Shown: in pieces, positions 1 through 23,185 of the stretch
Position numbering within the stretch: position 1 is the stretch's first letter
Layout of the letters: every line of letters starts with the position of its first letter
Assembly (NCBI GenBank): GCA_009760855.2
Contig: WPIO01000007.1
Span: 10,480,001-10,544,000 of the forward strand
Length of the DNA stretch: 64,000 bases
Direction of reading: 5' to 3'
Origin: Cristatella mucedo
Taxonomy: Eukaryota > Bryozoa > Phylactolaemata > Cristatellidae
The notes under the pieces: generated by a model
Told to the model about the DNA's origin: nothing
Seen by the model: the letters and a program-made list of their open reading frames with translations, nothing else
Database searches by the model: none
Program-made: the position numbers and the translations under genes

Positions 1-591
1 TTTTGGAGATCCCGAAGCTCAGCGTCCACGGCGAACGTCCGAAAAGTCTATTACGCCTCCACACACACATTCTTGTATGGCTCGATGGTGGGATAGCGGC
101 TAGCTGAAGGCGCGGCGCGCTACGCTACACAGAAATTCTGTGGGCTTTAACAAGCCTTACACGAAATTGCGAATCTAACATGAAGTAATTACCCATTTAG
201 AGCGCCGCCTGAAGCTTCGCTTCAACGGCTTCTGTCGCTCGGCCATGACCCACTTTGAACTCGTCTAAAGCAACAGCTACTTGAGCTCTTTTTACAATGT
301 GGTCGCTTCCTCTAACACATGGACAAAGCTTCTAGAGATCAGCTCCTTAACGCATGCACCGCATTTCACGATCCAGTTCATTCTTTCTAGTCCAACATAA
401 GGAAATCCCCTATTGCCCATAATAAGCATGGTGGGAGTCGCTCACACTCTTATGCCGAAATATGGCCAGGGGTCACTGAGTCCGGCGGCTTTTCACAGAG
501 ATCGCACTGACGCAGCCTGCCAGCCTTTCAGTTCCATCTACCACATTGGTAGCCTCCTCTTGAGAATAGTAATGATAATGCTCGCACATTT
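1..591. other. Intergenic, nothing recognised
   Basis: No exon, repeat family or RNA gene was recognised here. The short ORFs have no conserved motif. Confidence 0.5.
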
Positions 592-660
592 GTACAGCAC
601 CCTCTATTAGAACTAAATCTCTATCCAAGCATTGTATAACTCGTTGCAAGTGAATCAATT
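592..660 (-). mobile_element. L2-type LINE or SINE 3' tail, small fragment
   Basis: The stretch carries a decayed version of the 3'-terminal hairpin of L2-A and SINE-B: a CACCCTCT-like outer arm, then ACTAAATCTCTAT, then a pyrimidine-poor arm. On the minus strand this is the end of a retroelement. The copy is old and lacks any recognisable body. Confidence 0.4.
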
Positions 661-1025
661 CCCTCGTGCTACATTCTTCTTCTGCTATCAGCATTCCCCG
701 ATACTTCTGTCACTTCTTGTTGTTGGTGCGTGAAATGATTTGGGCATCACAAGCTGCCAGTGATTTCAGTAATAATGAGGACGAGTCTTCCTAATCGAAT
801 CCAAAGATAAACAAATCCCTATCCTAGTGATTTATAAGACGCTGCATGAGAAGCTATATCCAAGAGTTTATGACAAGCAAGATAAAGTGCATAGACAAGA
901 ATGTAAAAGCAAACAAGTATCATGCTACGCTAATAAAAACTTGCAGTGCTTAAGATTTTAAGTGCTACTGGCTAGTAGGACCTTGATTAGTGGCATGCAC
1001 TCGATCAGGCCCACAAAATAGTGGT

Positions 1026-1203
1026 GAGCCGTGATGGCACACTAGGTAAGACAGTTGCTTTCACGAGCTCGGTCCCCCGAGGTTGTGGGTTCGATTCCTG
1101 CGGTGGGCGATCCTTTATCGCCACTGTAAGCGGTGGTGATAGCCGTAAAGGCTCTTCTGTCGCTAAATAAAAAGAGGCTGTTTAATCAGATAGGATTTTA
1201 TTT
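1026..1203 (+). mobile_element. SINE-A copy (tRNA-derived)
   Basis: The head looks like a tRNA gene with an internal pol III promoter. An A-box-like TGGCACACTAGG lies at 1034-1045 and a B-box GGTTCGATTCC at 1088-1098. A body that can fold on itself follows (GGCGATCCTTTATCGCC, then GCGGTGGTGATAGC), and the element ends with an AAAAAGAGGCTG-type tail. Clear sister copies lie at 25214-25385 (+) and 54785-54958 (-), with older ones at 7485, 12398 and 17343. It encodes no protein and would depend on a LINE for movement. Confidence 0.8.
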
Positions 1204-1649
1204 AAATAAGCACGCAAAGCTCACAGGAAAAATAAAGCCGACTTCACTGACGAGCAGGGAAAGGCGAGTGAAACAGAACTGCGTCTTTTTCGAGACTCAA
1301 ATCATGAAACGTCAACTGGTAAACTATTTTGGCATTTATACTCTTGTCTAAGTAAGCATACCTCAATTTTTATCACTGATCCTCAACTAAATTTTGGTCA
1401 ACTTTGCAGTGGAGCTAATGTGCACATCCAATGAAAAGGCGTTTTGGAACAGACCGCCCAGATTCGGGCAGATGTCGCGGGAGTGATAAACCAATCATGG
1501 AGTTGAGGTCTTGCAACTTTAGGGGTTATACTAAGCTTACCCTTAACTATTAGGCTGGCTTTTATCATCGCTAAGCTTCCTGGAAGTTTGAGAAGCATCT
1601 CACAGCGGCGAGTAGGAGATGGACTGCCTACGAAGACTCTACAGCCTCT

Positions 1650-1902
1650 CCAAGACAACTACTCTCCTACTGCCGACTATGGCACATTCTTTTCAGCGGT
1701 CTTGAGCTGCTACTTCTATGCTACTCACTACCTCAACTGCTCTCCTGACTCTGCTATGCTTCCCACTTTCTCTTTGTTGCGTGAGACGAAGTCTGTTGGC
1801 TACCGAATGCGTACCGAAAGCCGCTTAGGCTGTGAGTGTGCTATACAAAAATTTCCTGCATAACACCATGGTCTTTATGACTTTGTGGAGTTACAGGCGG
1901 AG
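1650..1902 (+). mobile_element. L2-B LINE, 3' end fragment
   Basis: This is the last part of the L2-B reverse-transcriptase ORF plus 3' UTR. The peptide NYSPTADYGTFFSAV and the downstream stretch encoding YFYATHYLNC match the L2-B copies at 43.6 kb and 51.4 kb. The 3' UTR ends in a CTATACAAAA-like motif and runs into an AC repeat. The copy is 5'-truncated and non-functional. Confidence 0.75.
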
Positions 1903-1921
1903 ACACACACACACACACACA
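1903..1921. repeat. (AC)n microsatellite
   Basis: About nine or ten AC units lie directly at the 3' end of the L2-B fragment. The same position in other L2-B copies reads GGAGATGCATAC, so the repeat probably grew from the LINE tail. Confidence 0.9.
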
Positions 1922-1959
1922 AATCTTGTAACACTAATAACAATACGAGTGGTAGATCG

Positions 1960-2100
1960 TTTGTATGGTTCCCTGCAGGAACTTAATCTCCATCCAAAAG
2001 CTGTACAACTCACTGCGAGAGAATCTGTACCCAAGGTTTAGTGAAATGCATGGTACCAAACATGCAAATCAAACAAGCATTATTCTTAGGCCAGCATGCT
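1960..2100 (-). mobile_element. Old L2-type 3' end
   Basis: The hairpin-arm remnant CAGGAACTTAATCTCCATCC is followed by sequence resembling the start of the old element at 39958-40080. Divergence is high, so orientation and family are inferred from the terminal motif only. Confidence 0.35.
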
Positions 2101-2110
2101 AAATCAAGCA

Positions 2111-2520
2111 CGAATAATAATAGTAATAATAATAATAATAATTCATTTGATATAGTGCCCTTAGACAACTCAATCTCATTCTAGGCACTTTACAATTGCT
2201 GCAAAGGAAGCATGATCAAGTGGTTAGTGGTAGCATGCTCAATAAGCAACAAGAGTAACATGGTTAGGGGTGACACGCGCAGAGTCAGCATGCAAGTACG
2301 GTTAGGGGCAGCATGCATAGTGTCAGCACGTACAAGCACATTAAGGTTGAATCACGGGGACCCACCAAATGCCGCGATAAATAGGTGTGTTTTTAGTTTC
2401 TTTTGAAGTGTGGTCAAGTCCGGAGATGTGGTGACGAAAGTCGGGAGTTATTTTCAGGCTTTGGGAACATACGAACTAAAAGCCCGTCTCCAAAAAATTT
2501 GAAGTTCGTAATTCACGGGG
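2111..2520 (-). mobile_element. L2-A LINE, 3' UTR and end of ORF2
   Basis: Read on the minus strand, this ends with the L2-A hairpin (arms near 2150-2195) and a TTATTATT tail at 2111-2143. Upstream lies the family's 3' UTR, with its repeated GCAGCATGC / GTCAGCATGC blocks, and then the last codons of the RT ORF. It abuts a different LINE (L2-C) at about 2530. Confidence 0.8.
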
Positions 2521-2529
2521 TATGGATAG

Positions 2530-3530
2530 GTACGCACACTAAACACGCCGAAACAAATATAAAAAGCTCACTGGGGAGAATTGAAAGATGATCGGAACAG
2601 ATGCGTCTTGAGCTGAGACTTGCAAGAAGTATCGTCATTGCAGGTAGTTGAAGTACCAGCAAGGGAGTTCCAGAATTTCGGTGCGTGCGAGCTGAAGGCT
2701 TGGTCCCCGAACACTTCAATCTGATGCAATAAATATGGCAAGAGTACTACATTCTGAATAGCGGATGATGCTACAGCACATTGGAGGAGCAAGGAGGTCG
2801 GATATGTAGGTTGTACAAGCAAGTGAAGTGACCCATGAACAAGGCTGAGACTCTTGAAATTGACTCAATGCTTGATAAGGAGCCAGCGAAGCTCACACGG
2901 AAGTGGGGTCACATGGTCGCTACGCCATCGACGACAGACCAGACGACGAGCAACTGAACTTAACATCAGTTGTAGACAATTTAGGGCACATGCCGGAGTC
3001 CTGAATAAAGGAATTTGCCATGATCTGGACTCGATGTCACAATCGCGTGAGCTAGTTCGGCTGTCACATTTGTATCTAAGCAGGCCCTTATTTTTGCAAT
3101 GCTACTTAACTAAAAGTAGGCTGACTTGACATTGAAGGAAGTGTGCTCATCTAACGACAAATCATTTCGCAATAGTATGCCTAGATAACGGGCAGAACTC
3201 ACCGGAGGGATGCTAGCTGAACCAATCTTGGGGGTTAGGTCATTCAACTTGATGATGACACTCGGTTTTGCAATAGATATTAGGTTACTCCTATCATTGT
3301 TAAGCTTGACGAAGTTAGCAGCCATCTATACGTGAAAGTAGTCGATGCAGGATGTATAGGAATTAAGTGAGTCTTATGAGGAGCAGGGCTTAGAAGAGTT
3401 AAATAACAGGTATATATGGGTGTTATCGGTGTAGAAATGAAAGCCAAGATGGTGTTAAAGATGGCATCGGCCAGAGGGTGAGAATATACGTCAAAGAGAA
3501 GGGGTCTAAGACGTAGAAGCCTTTACATGC
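2530..3530 (-). mobile_element. L2-C LINE fragment (RT C-terminal half)
   Basis: Several broken minus-strand reading frames together show an L2-clade reverse transcriptase. In order these are a degenerate catalytic block LGFHFYTDNT (about 3450-3420, where active families read YADDTQ), MAANFVKLNND near 3325, a YLGILLRNDLSLDEH block, and the C-terminal signature FGDQAFSSHAPKFWNSL near 2720-2670. Sequence differs from L2-A and L2-B, so I treat it as a third group. Frameshifts and the altered catalytic motif make it inactive. Confidence 0.75.
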
Positions 3531-4137
3531 AGCTCGGCGGCAATTACGGATGAAAGGGGCACGGCTAATGTGAGAGTACTCGGCGTGCCCTCGAGAGGGC
3601 TGTAGCCCCTTCGAGCCTCTTGCCTATAGGACCCTTTCGCAAAGAGATGTTTCGGTATTCAATTTCCACTTAGCATAGAATATAACTTATATAGGCAAAT
3701 TCAAGGAATCGAAGAAGGGCCCGTAGAGCTCTGTATTGAGACGCAGCAGCACGAGGGCAGCAGCTTTCGCGGTGTTTTTCCACGCTGACTAGCCACGTTG
3801 AACGGCGACCGATCGAATCAGGTCAGCACGACCCGTCACTGGATGCCCAGCGTGGGAAAGCTGCTCTTCAGTGGCCGGGTAGCAGAAGAAGTCACACCGG
3901 AAGTCGTCCGGTCGTTCTGGTGGCTCGGTTGAAGTGCAAAGAATCCACGCCACCGCCAGCGAGCCTCTCGGACCGCGCCAGGTTCCTCATTTTCACGAAT
4001 GGACAGTACCTTGGTGAATTATCAAACCATGGATGTCCTTGAGGTTTGATGTAATATGCAAGCGGGAAATTGTATAAAATTTAGCATTGAAATTATTAGT
4101 CATCAAGCTGAAAGTATGTTTGAAGAAAAAAACGTTG
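3531..4137. other. Intergenic, nothing recognised
   Basis: Moderately GC-rich DNA with no ORF, repeat or RNA gene that I can support. Confidence 0.45.
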
Positions 4138-4300
4138 ACTGATTTAACAGACTCGTTTGTATAGCGGAAGAGGATCTTTCAGGGGTACCACCACCACTTC
4201 TGGGGTCACCACAGAATTGTCCACTACAAGACTCGAATCCACAACCCGGGCCGGAAAGAGCGAGCACCATAACCCTGGGCTAAGACCCAGGGGCAGTATA
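4138..4300 (-). mobile_element. Diverged SINE (SINE-A-like tail, B-box)
   Basis: On the minus strand the 3' end resembles SINE-A (TATACAAACGAGTCTGTTAAATCA). Upstream lies a B-box-like GGATTCGAGTC at about 4230-4240. The head contains GCGAGCACC, a motif also seen in SINE-B heads. It is an old or chimeric copy. Confidence 0.55.
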
Positions 4301-6375
4301 GCTTTCGCAAAAATGGCTAGTTTGAGGTGGCATGTCAAGTCGATTTACGCGATGACTTGAGTGAAAAGGCTGCTTAGGACCCACTTCTTGAGTTTGCTAT
4401 CCGTACTACCAGTTACGAAGGAGGCGGCCCTTCGCTCAGCCACTCACCCTGCAAAAGCGAATCGTCACGATCGTCTTTGTGTGGGGATATTTTACAATAA
4501 GGAACTATCGGAAATCGGTGCGCTTGAACATTACTTGAACAAGTTTGTTTGTTTGAACAGCACATGATCTAAATCGATTACGCACAATTTATTGTTGATA
4601 TCATAAAAATGATGATAACCTAAGAAGAAAGTTGACACGCTGTCAGAAAGAATGACAAGCGTGTTGTCGGAAACAAAAATTTGATGAAGGTAGATGATCA
4701 CGCAGGGAGCGGAAGCTCCCTGGTAGGGTTACACAGCGGTTTACTGGTATACTAGACATACGAGTGTTTCGAGATACAAGCTGTCTCTCGGCCGTATTTT
4801 TTGCTTTGAGTTGCTAGCTAAAATTCGGTTTACGAGCCAGCTTCTGATACTCCACCGCTAGTTGCCGCAGCAAACGTCTAACTGCGTTCGGTTACTCAGG
4901 CCAATAAGGGTAGGGCAGCGAGCGACGTTTCGTTGCAAGCCGCTACCCAACAACCCGGATGTGACGCAAAGCGCAGGCCTGTCGGTTAGCTCCAAGACTC
5001 AAGCGAGCCATCGTGGTGCTTGAACCCGCAAGATTGCCAGACTCCGGTGTTCAATCCGAATACGGCAGGAACAGCTAAGTACATATTTACTCTATCAGGG
5101 CAATATCGTCGTACGAGAGTTCATCGCATAACTGATAACAATCGGCGCGTCCGCATAAATGTTTAGCCAATAAACTGAAAGCGAGGAAAGCCCGCAGAAA
5201 AGGGCAAAAATCGGCGAATAAGATTCAGACATTCACTTCAGCCTTTCTCATCTAACTTTATTATCATCTTCAAATCGTCTGATCTCCAAGTTACTCCTGT
5301 ACATTAGGATTAATAAAAACCGATTACTTTAATACATTCTACAGTATTGTTTTTAAGACAACATTTTGTATTTATAAGTACATTTTCTAATTTAAAAACA
5401 TGTGAAAAAATTGCAGTATTTGGGGGAGTCCGGAACATATGAGTGGCATTTCAATTAATTTCAATGAGAAAAATTGATTTGACGTACGAGTAATTTGAGT
5501 TACGAGCTCCGGTACGGAACGAATTAAACTCGTAAGCCAAGGTACCATGGTATACGACAAAATTTGAAATTTTATTAAGAAGGTTTAGTTTTTGCTGGTT
5601 TTTCTCACAAGCCACGACCTACACAAGGCATACGAACTCCACATTGCTGGCCGCGATGGCCGGTTATAAGTTATAGCCGCCAATGACTATAACGCCCGAT
5701 AACTATACCATTGTGGTAGTACCACAGGAGGCCCCCAGTCTGATAATGCACTCATGTAGTGAAATGTACGAAGATCCTGAGAACGGGATATCATATGATG
5801 TGACTCTTTAACGGCGTAAGAAAATGGGTAAACGAAGCAAGATAGCTCGTTTTACATTAAGATTGACACTGAATGGCTACCTCGGCCACGGCAGCTGCTG
5901 TTCAGTTGCAGCGCATCAGGTTATTCCGATATACAGTAGTCGGCGTATGAGCTAATTATCTCGTCATGTTCATTTCACCTGGTCCTTTTACTGTTGCATG
6001 TGGACTGTCGCAGAGCGGACAGCTTAGAGATTGGCAGACCGCAAGTACCGCCTGATGGCTGCTACCGGCGGCCGAGCCGCATGGCTAGCAGAGCGCTCTC
6101 GTTCCATGCCTGTTCCTGGTCGGTCATGTCCTGGTCGGTCATGGCAGGGCCGTATCCGCCTGATGCCGTAGCTTCGATACGTCGCTGATCCACGAGAAGA
6201 ACTTCTTTTGCCTCAGTAAGCAATCGCACCACTAGTTAGCCAGCATAGAGTATTTCTTGGCACTGCTCTACGAACTCCGATCCAACGAGATTCGGAGATG
6301 GAAAGAAGGCAAATCCACAAGGTGCGGAGATGGAAGGAATACGAATTCACGAGATGCGGAGATAGAAGCCCGCTT
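4301..6375. other. Intergenic, no feature recognised
   Basis: About 2 kb without a supported gene. The only local structure noticed is a 15-bp direct duplication (TCCTGGTCGGTCATG) at about 6114-6143. Confidence 0.45.
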
Positions 6376-6535
6376 GAAGGTAGAAGGAGGGGAGAAGGAG
6401 AAGGAGAAGGAGAAGAAGGAGGAAGAGGAGGAAGAGGAGAATTTGGACGAGGAGGAGGAAAAGGAAGAACAGGAAGAGGAAGAGGAGGATTTGGATGAGG
6501 AGAAGGAAGAATAGGAAGGGAGAGCTGGGAGAGGA
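6376..6535. repeat. Purine-rich GGA/GAA low-complexity tract
   Basis: About 160 bp of almost pure purine on the plus strand, built from irregular GGAGAA and GAGGAA units. It creates an apparent glutamate-rich ORF on one strand and a serine-rich ORF on the other; both are compositional artefacts. A mirror-type polypurine tract like this could form triplex DNA. Confidence 0.85.
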
Positions 6536-7484
6536 GTATAAGGAGATCCACGTGGAGCTGTTTTTCCCATGGTGAGATGGGGGACTTTTCTAATAAAGCA
6601 CCATCAACGCAGTTCTGCAATGTTACCGCCTGAATAATTGTGTTTCTTTACGTAGCAAGAGCTCTGTGAGCGAGTTTGACAGAGACAAAGACAATTTTCT
6701 AATAAGTCTGCGGCGGGGTGACTGTCTCCAGAACTTGGATCGAACTCTGCAGGCGTGAAATTCAAAGCTTACAGCTATGATCTTCTATTTAGCCCCGAGG
6801 ATTGGTGGTGTAACAGCTCAGGCAGTCTTATTAGTTTCACAGACTGATATCCGTCCTCTCTCACGATAGCTTGGCTGCAGGTGTTTCTTCATTTGTTAAG
6901 GGGAATTGGCCGTAAAGAGCTCTCCATTTTTACCAGCGTACACATTACATTTGCACGATCAGCAGCCAAATACTTCAATTTTACTTGGCCGAGGGCGATT
7001 TCTCACCAGGTCCGCGGCGCCAGCGAGACAGGAATAGCTACAGCAACAGTCTTAGCGCGACCGCTGAGCAGACGTCATCGGATGTCTAGACGGAGCCTTT
7101 AATATGGCCGCCGCCCTTTGTAGATCTAAGGATCTCGCCAGGGCGAGGCTGCTCGGTGCCGAGCGGAGCAGCTGCGCTGGTACCTGCGCCTTCTCGTTGT
7201 GCCCCTCTGTCGTGGTTTCTTGGAACAATCGCGCGGCTAAAACAGTTAGCATTTTTGAACGCCACGGGTAGCGCAGGCTTTTCGGTAAACATCGTTACCG
7301 GCCATTGTAGATGAAGTCGGCAGCGCTTACCGCTCTTTCATTGGGCTAGGCCATTTTTCACCTAGACATCTCAAAGCCGGTCAGCAAGTCTGCTGCCTGC
7401 TGTTTAGTGTTCTTGAAGGCTGTCGGGGGCGCGCTTTTCGGTTCGCAGGACCATCGGCCCGCTGACGTAATCGCTGCTCCTGAG
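6536..7484. other. Intergenic, GC content rising, no gene recognised
   Basis: Transition from AT-rich to CpG-rich DNA. I see no splice-flanked or conserved coding segment. Confidence 0.4.
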
Positions 7485-7615
7485 TTTCGGCTTAGCGGTA
7501 AGGCGCTCGCACTCGACGACCCAGGGGTCGAGAGCTCGAGTGCTGCAACGGCATTGGCCGCTGCGAGCAGCGGCGATTGCCGTTAGGGCGCTTCTGCCGC
7601 AATATGAGCGCGGCG
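7485..7615 (+). mobile_element. Old SINE-A copy
   Basis: A tRNA-like head CGGCTTAGCGGTAAGG (A-box region) lies at about 7488-7503 and a B-box-like AGAGCTCGAGTGC near 7531. The SINE-A body follows (AGCAGCGGCGATTGCCGT, then GGGCGCTTCTGCCGCAATA). It aligns over its length with the younger copy at 54785-54958 but has drifted to higher GC, matching its surroundings. Confidence 0.6.
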
Positions 7616-8317
7616 GTCGAATCACCTTGAGGTTTTAACTTTTAAGTCGACTTGGTCGATGATGCATGCGACGCGCACGCGCTACTGGCCTAACGTCGAG
7701 AGCTACTGGCCTACCTACGCGTCACCTGCCTGCAGATCGGGCTGCACGCGGAGCCGCCTCGCGGAGCCATTGGGTGCCATGTAGTGCCCCAGTGGAAGGT
7801 GCTCGCTGGACAATCTTGCTAGCGCGGAGACGGCCTGACGTGCATCGGAGCGCGTTCGTTGGTTTCGCTGTTTCGGCGATTCGCAGAATTCGCAAAAAGC
7901 CTTCTTCGCGGCAGCGCTAGGTGCTCGGCAGCGGCTCAGCTCATTCATCGAAGGTCGCCGACGTGGCCGCAGCACTGCAGCTAGGCCGGAACAACCTCGG
8001 CCGCAGCGGGACCTAAACGTCAAGCACCGCTAAGGTTTTCGCAGTGCGCTGTTCGACCGGAAGGCTACGGCAAGTTTTTGCAGAGCGCGCTCGTGGTTGA
8101 CTTATTGCATCGCTTGGATGTACGTACTAATCTAGAGGTGGTATTTAGATCTAACTTCAGAGGCGACGCGATATACGAGCAATGGAGTCATCGGTCAGTA
8201 AGCGGCGTAGGTCGTCAAGGGCGCGTGGTCGTCAAGGGCGCGTGGCTGCCGCTGCTTCGGAAAGCGATCCGACCAATCCAATCTAGAAACTCTGATTGAA
8301 GCCCACATTCAGACAGA
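7616..8317. other. CpG-rich intergenic DNA downstream of follistatin
   Basis: No gene recognised. A short tandem duplication of GTCGTCAAGGGCGCGTG lies at about 8211-8246. Confidence 0.4.
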
Positions 8318-8323
8318 TTTATT
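8318..8323 (-). terminator. Distal poly(A) signal candidate for fst
   Basis: Minus-strand AATAAA about 385 nt downstream of the follistatin stop codon, in a run of A residues. It is weaker by context than the signal at 8458-8463. Confidence 0.35.
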
Positions 8324-8457
8324 TTTTTCAAGGTTACACGGCTCCCGAGAATTCGCGAGACCAGCGCAGCCGGCCGATGACGATTGGGTGGTGGCGCCCG
8401 CCCAACCATTCATACTTGGCGAAGACGCAAGGATGGCGCACAGCAAAAGCTACAGTC

Positions 8458-8463
8458 TTTATT
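8458..8463 (-). terminator. Proximal poly(A) signal of fst
   Basis: Minus-strand AATAAA about 245 nt downstream of the stop codon. It is followed within about 20 nt by GT- and T-rich sequence (GTAGCTTTTGCTGTGCG), as expected for a cleavage and polyadenylation site. It would give a 3' UTR of roughly 260-270 nt. Confidence 0.6.
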
Positions 8464-8707
8464 TCTTGCCGAGGGCGTGCATCGAGACACGGCAACGGCG
8501 AAGCATCTGCACGACAGCGCTGCTGTGCGGGCTACCATGCGGGCTGCTCGTACCGGACGGCAGCGTGTGCGCATCAGCGAGAGAGCGCGCGAGCGCGCGC
8601 AGCAGCAAATCGAATCGAGCGATTCTCGGGGACAAATAAATATCCAAACGCGCGGCGAAGCGACGACAACGAACGTCCGAGAGCACGCGGGCACTCGCAG
8701 CGGTCCA

Positions 8708-20760
<12,053 letters not shown>

Positions 20761-21283
20761 GGTGAACCGCCCAGAGGAGTCGCGGCGGCGGCGGCGTCGG
20801 AATGTCGTGAGCTGTGCCGGCACTCGCGACGAGCGCGCGCAGTTCCTGCAACGTCGAGCCCCGACCACTGACGCTCTCACGCGCCGCATCCGCTTTCGCG
20901 CTCGGCCCTCCCGCGCCGCGATCGGGCGCACCTGCCGGTGCTCGGAACCGGCGCTCCTTTAGAACGGCGGCAGCCAGCAGGGCTCGCGGCTAGCTGGTGC
21001 GGCTCGACTGGTACGGTGGGCATTCTCCGAGATCAGGCGAGATCGGCGGCGACGGCGGCGGTGGCGGGCGCAGCGGCAGCCTGGAGAGCGCGCTTGGGCG
21101 GGCGCTGCGGCGGCGGCAGCGGTCACAGACCTGTCGCTAGCGAGCCGCGTTGCTAGGGATGCCGGCTCCGTCGGATTCGAGCGAACTGCCGTCGGCGTAA
21201 GATCTGCGGGTCAGTCGGCTAGATACACAAGTCCTCGGGCCGTCGACTCGGCTGCAACCGCGGCTGTCGTCGCCTGCAGCCGG

Positions 21284-21290
21284 CTTTTAT
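21284..21290 (-). promoter_or_regulatory. TATA-like box, candidate fst core promoter
   Basis: Minus-strand CATAAAAGCC in otherwise GC-rich DNA, about 525 nt upstream of the fst ATG. Initiation about 30 nt downstream would fall near 21255 and give a 5' UTR of roughly 500 nt if there is no 5' intron. The CCAAT pair lies 45-85 bp further upstream, the usual spacing. Confidence 0.45.
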
Positions 21291-21335
21291 GAGCTCGCGC
21301 CGCGGCCGTCCACCAGCGACCGGTTGGGCAGCGAG

Positions 21336-21368
21336 CCAATGGCGGCTCGTTTCGCGAACCGCCATTGG
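21336..21368. promoter_or_regulatory. Palindromic CCAAT pair with central TTCGCGAA
   Basis: CCAATGGCGG at 21336-21345 and its exact reverse complement CCGCCATTGG at 21359-21368 flank a 13-bp centre containing the palindrome TTCGCGAA. CCAAT boxes are NF-Y sites and the centre resembles an E2F site. Both are established promoter elements in animals; use here is inferred. Confidence 0.55.
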
Positions 21369-22769
21369 AGGCGTGGCGAGGTCGCCACCCATTCAGAAAT
21401 CTCTACATACCGCCGTGACTGACAGAAGCCGGCTGGCCGCGCGCACGCGCTCGCGCGCGCTATCAAGCGGCGCCAGGGCCCAGAGCACACCGTGGGCAGG
21501 GCCAAAAGCCCGACTCCCGACGTACCGGAGCACTCTGGCTCCTACCGCGGCGGCGCGCCATACGCTGCCGCTGCCAGCGACGTACGACGTAATCGCGAAA
21601 GCGGGTGTCTGGCGCGAGCAGGCCCGCCGGCTAGCCGCGGCCGGCCGGCTGCGGTCTCGGCAACGATCGCGAGCGGACCCCCTCCGACCGCAAGCAAGTG
21701 CGGTCGTAAAAAAGCCAGTTACAGGGCGTATCCGGACGTGCCACGGCGTCTTGGCTGGCCGCGTGCCAAGATTGGTTGCTGAGGGTGTGGGGACGAGTTA
21801 AGTGGATGGGGGCGAAGTGGGTGTAACGGACGCGCCGAGCGCGGAGGAGCCGCCGCGAGTAGTCGGGTGGGAGCGGCTGCGGATTGGGCCGCGCGCTCGG
21901 AGCAGTACGTACTCGCTTGCATCGCGAGCAGCGGATGGCGCGCGGCTCGGTGCCCGAGGGTGGTCGCACAGCGAGTCTTCTCTTGAGCGGCCGCTCCTTC
22001 GCGTCGGTCGAGCGATCGCTGCTGCAGTTCGCTGCTGGTCGCGGCCGGCTCGCCGCCGCCGCGGCTGCTCGCGTCGTAGCGCCGGCGCGCGGCGACGCGA
22101 GGTGCCGCGCCGTCAGTTGACCAAGCGCTCCTCCATCGGGTCGCTCCGCTGCCTCAGCCGCCGCCGCCGCCGCTTCGTTGCGACACGCCGAAAGGCCGCA
22201 TTTGCGTCGGAGAAAGAGTATGCGGCTCGCCACCCGGAAGATTCGGCATCGCCGCGTTTAGTGCGGCAGGAAATGCCGTTGCAGGATGCCCTCGAGAGTT
22301 TTTCATCGGACAGAGTCTGGCGAATGATGGTGGCCTCTTCTCGGGACAGCCTGGATCCATTCACGGCCGGCGGCTATACGACGAGGCGAGTGCAAGTTAA
22401 GCGTGGCAGTTTCTAGGTCAGCGGCTACTTGCGACTCGTCAGCGACCGATAACTCTGGTCTATGGCGCTGTTGACAAGCGACAATCGATGGAAACAGCAG
22501 TTAATGTAACCGCAGCAGGAATGGGAATTCCATGCGCAGATCCACAAGTGCATCGTCTGGTGCTGGTCAACCGTGCAAACGTCTGTCTTCCAGTTAATCG
22601 ACCGCGGAATTCGGAAGCTACGCTCTCGCCTCTCAAAAGAGGCCGGAAGTAGTACCAGAAGGAAAGGGCTGCAGCTTTTATTTCGTTTCCGGGGGTAGCG
22701 CGAGAGCCTCAATAATCTACAGAAAAAGGTCGCCCATCCAATAAAAAGGTGCATACAAATGCATCTTTT

Positions 22770-22880
22770 TGCCGTTTGCACTAACTGTAAGTGCCTTATT
22801 GCACAGGCCGCATGAACTGAAAGTAGTAGGATGCAAAAGTAAAAACGGGGATGTCACGAATGCCCGAACATTCCGTCGCT
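22770..22880 (-). mobile_element. L2-A LINE internal fragment
   Basis: The stretch around TTATTGCACAGGCCG and GGATGTCACGAATGC matches the RT thumb region of the L2-A copies at 29.2 kb and 38.0 kb. The fragment has no 3' end. Confidence 0.55.
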
Positions 22881-23074
22881 ATCGAATAGACTTCTCTACG
22901 CAAGGGGTGTGCAATTATCATCTTAGGTACGTGGGCGCTCTTCACTGCAGCCGTGTTCCGCTTATGTCGGCATACCTTCGCGCATTGGTACAGCAGCTAC
23001 GAGTCACTATCTCTGCTCCGACGCTCAGGGCTTCACAAGTATTCACTGTCACGCATAGGCAATGCCGCCCAGGT

Positions 23075-23185
23075 TTGCCCCGGGGTCAGGTGCTCGGTCG
23101 TGGGCTCGATCCCAGCGGCACAAGTGAAGCGCCTAAATCAAGATTGTGTCCTCCTATGGTGCTATACGAATGGAATACATTTTTT
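23075..23185 (+). mobile_element. SINE-B fragment
   Basis: The B-box TGGGCTCGATCCC lies at about 23101-23113, followed by the shared L2-A/SINE-B 3' hairpin (GAAGCGCCTAAATCAAGATT ... GGTGCTATACGAATG). The A-box half is eroded. Confidence 0.65.

Noticed and set aside
6213-6620. Glutamate-rich ORF on the plus strand and proline/serine-rich ORFs on the minus strand
   Set aside because: Low-complexity purine tract; every frame gives a simple-composition peptide.
21631-22416. 200-aa minus and 204-aa plus ORFs upstream of fst
   Set aside because: They overlap on opposite strands in a CpG-rich promoter block and resemble no protein.
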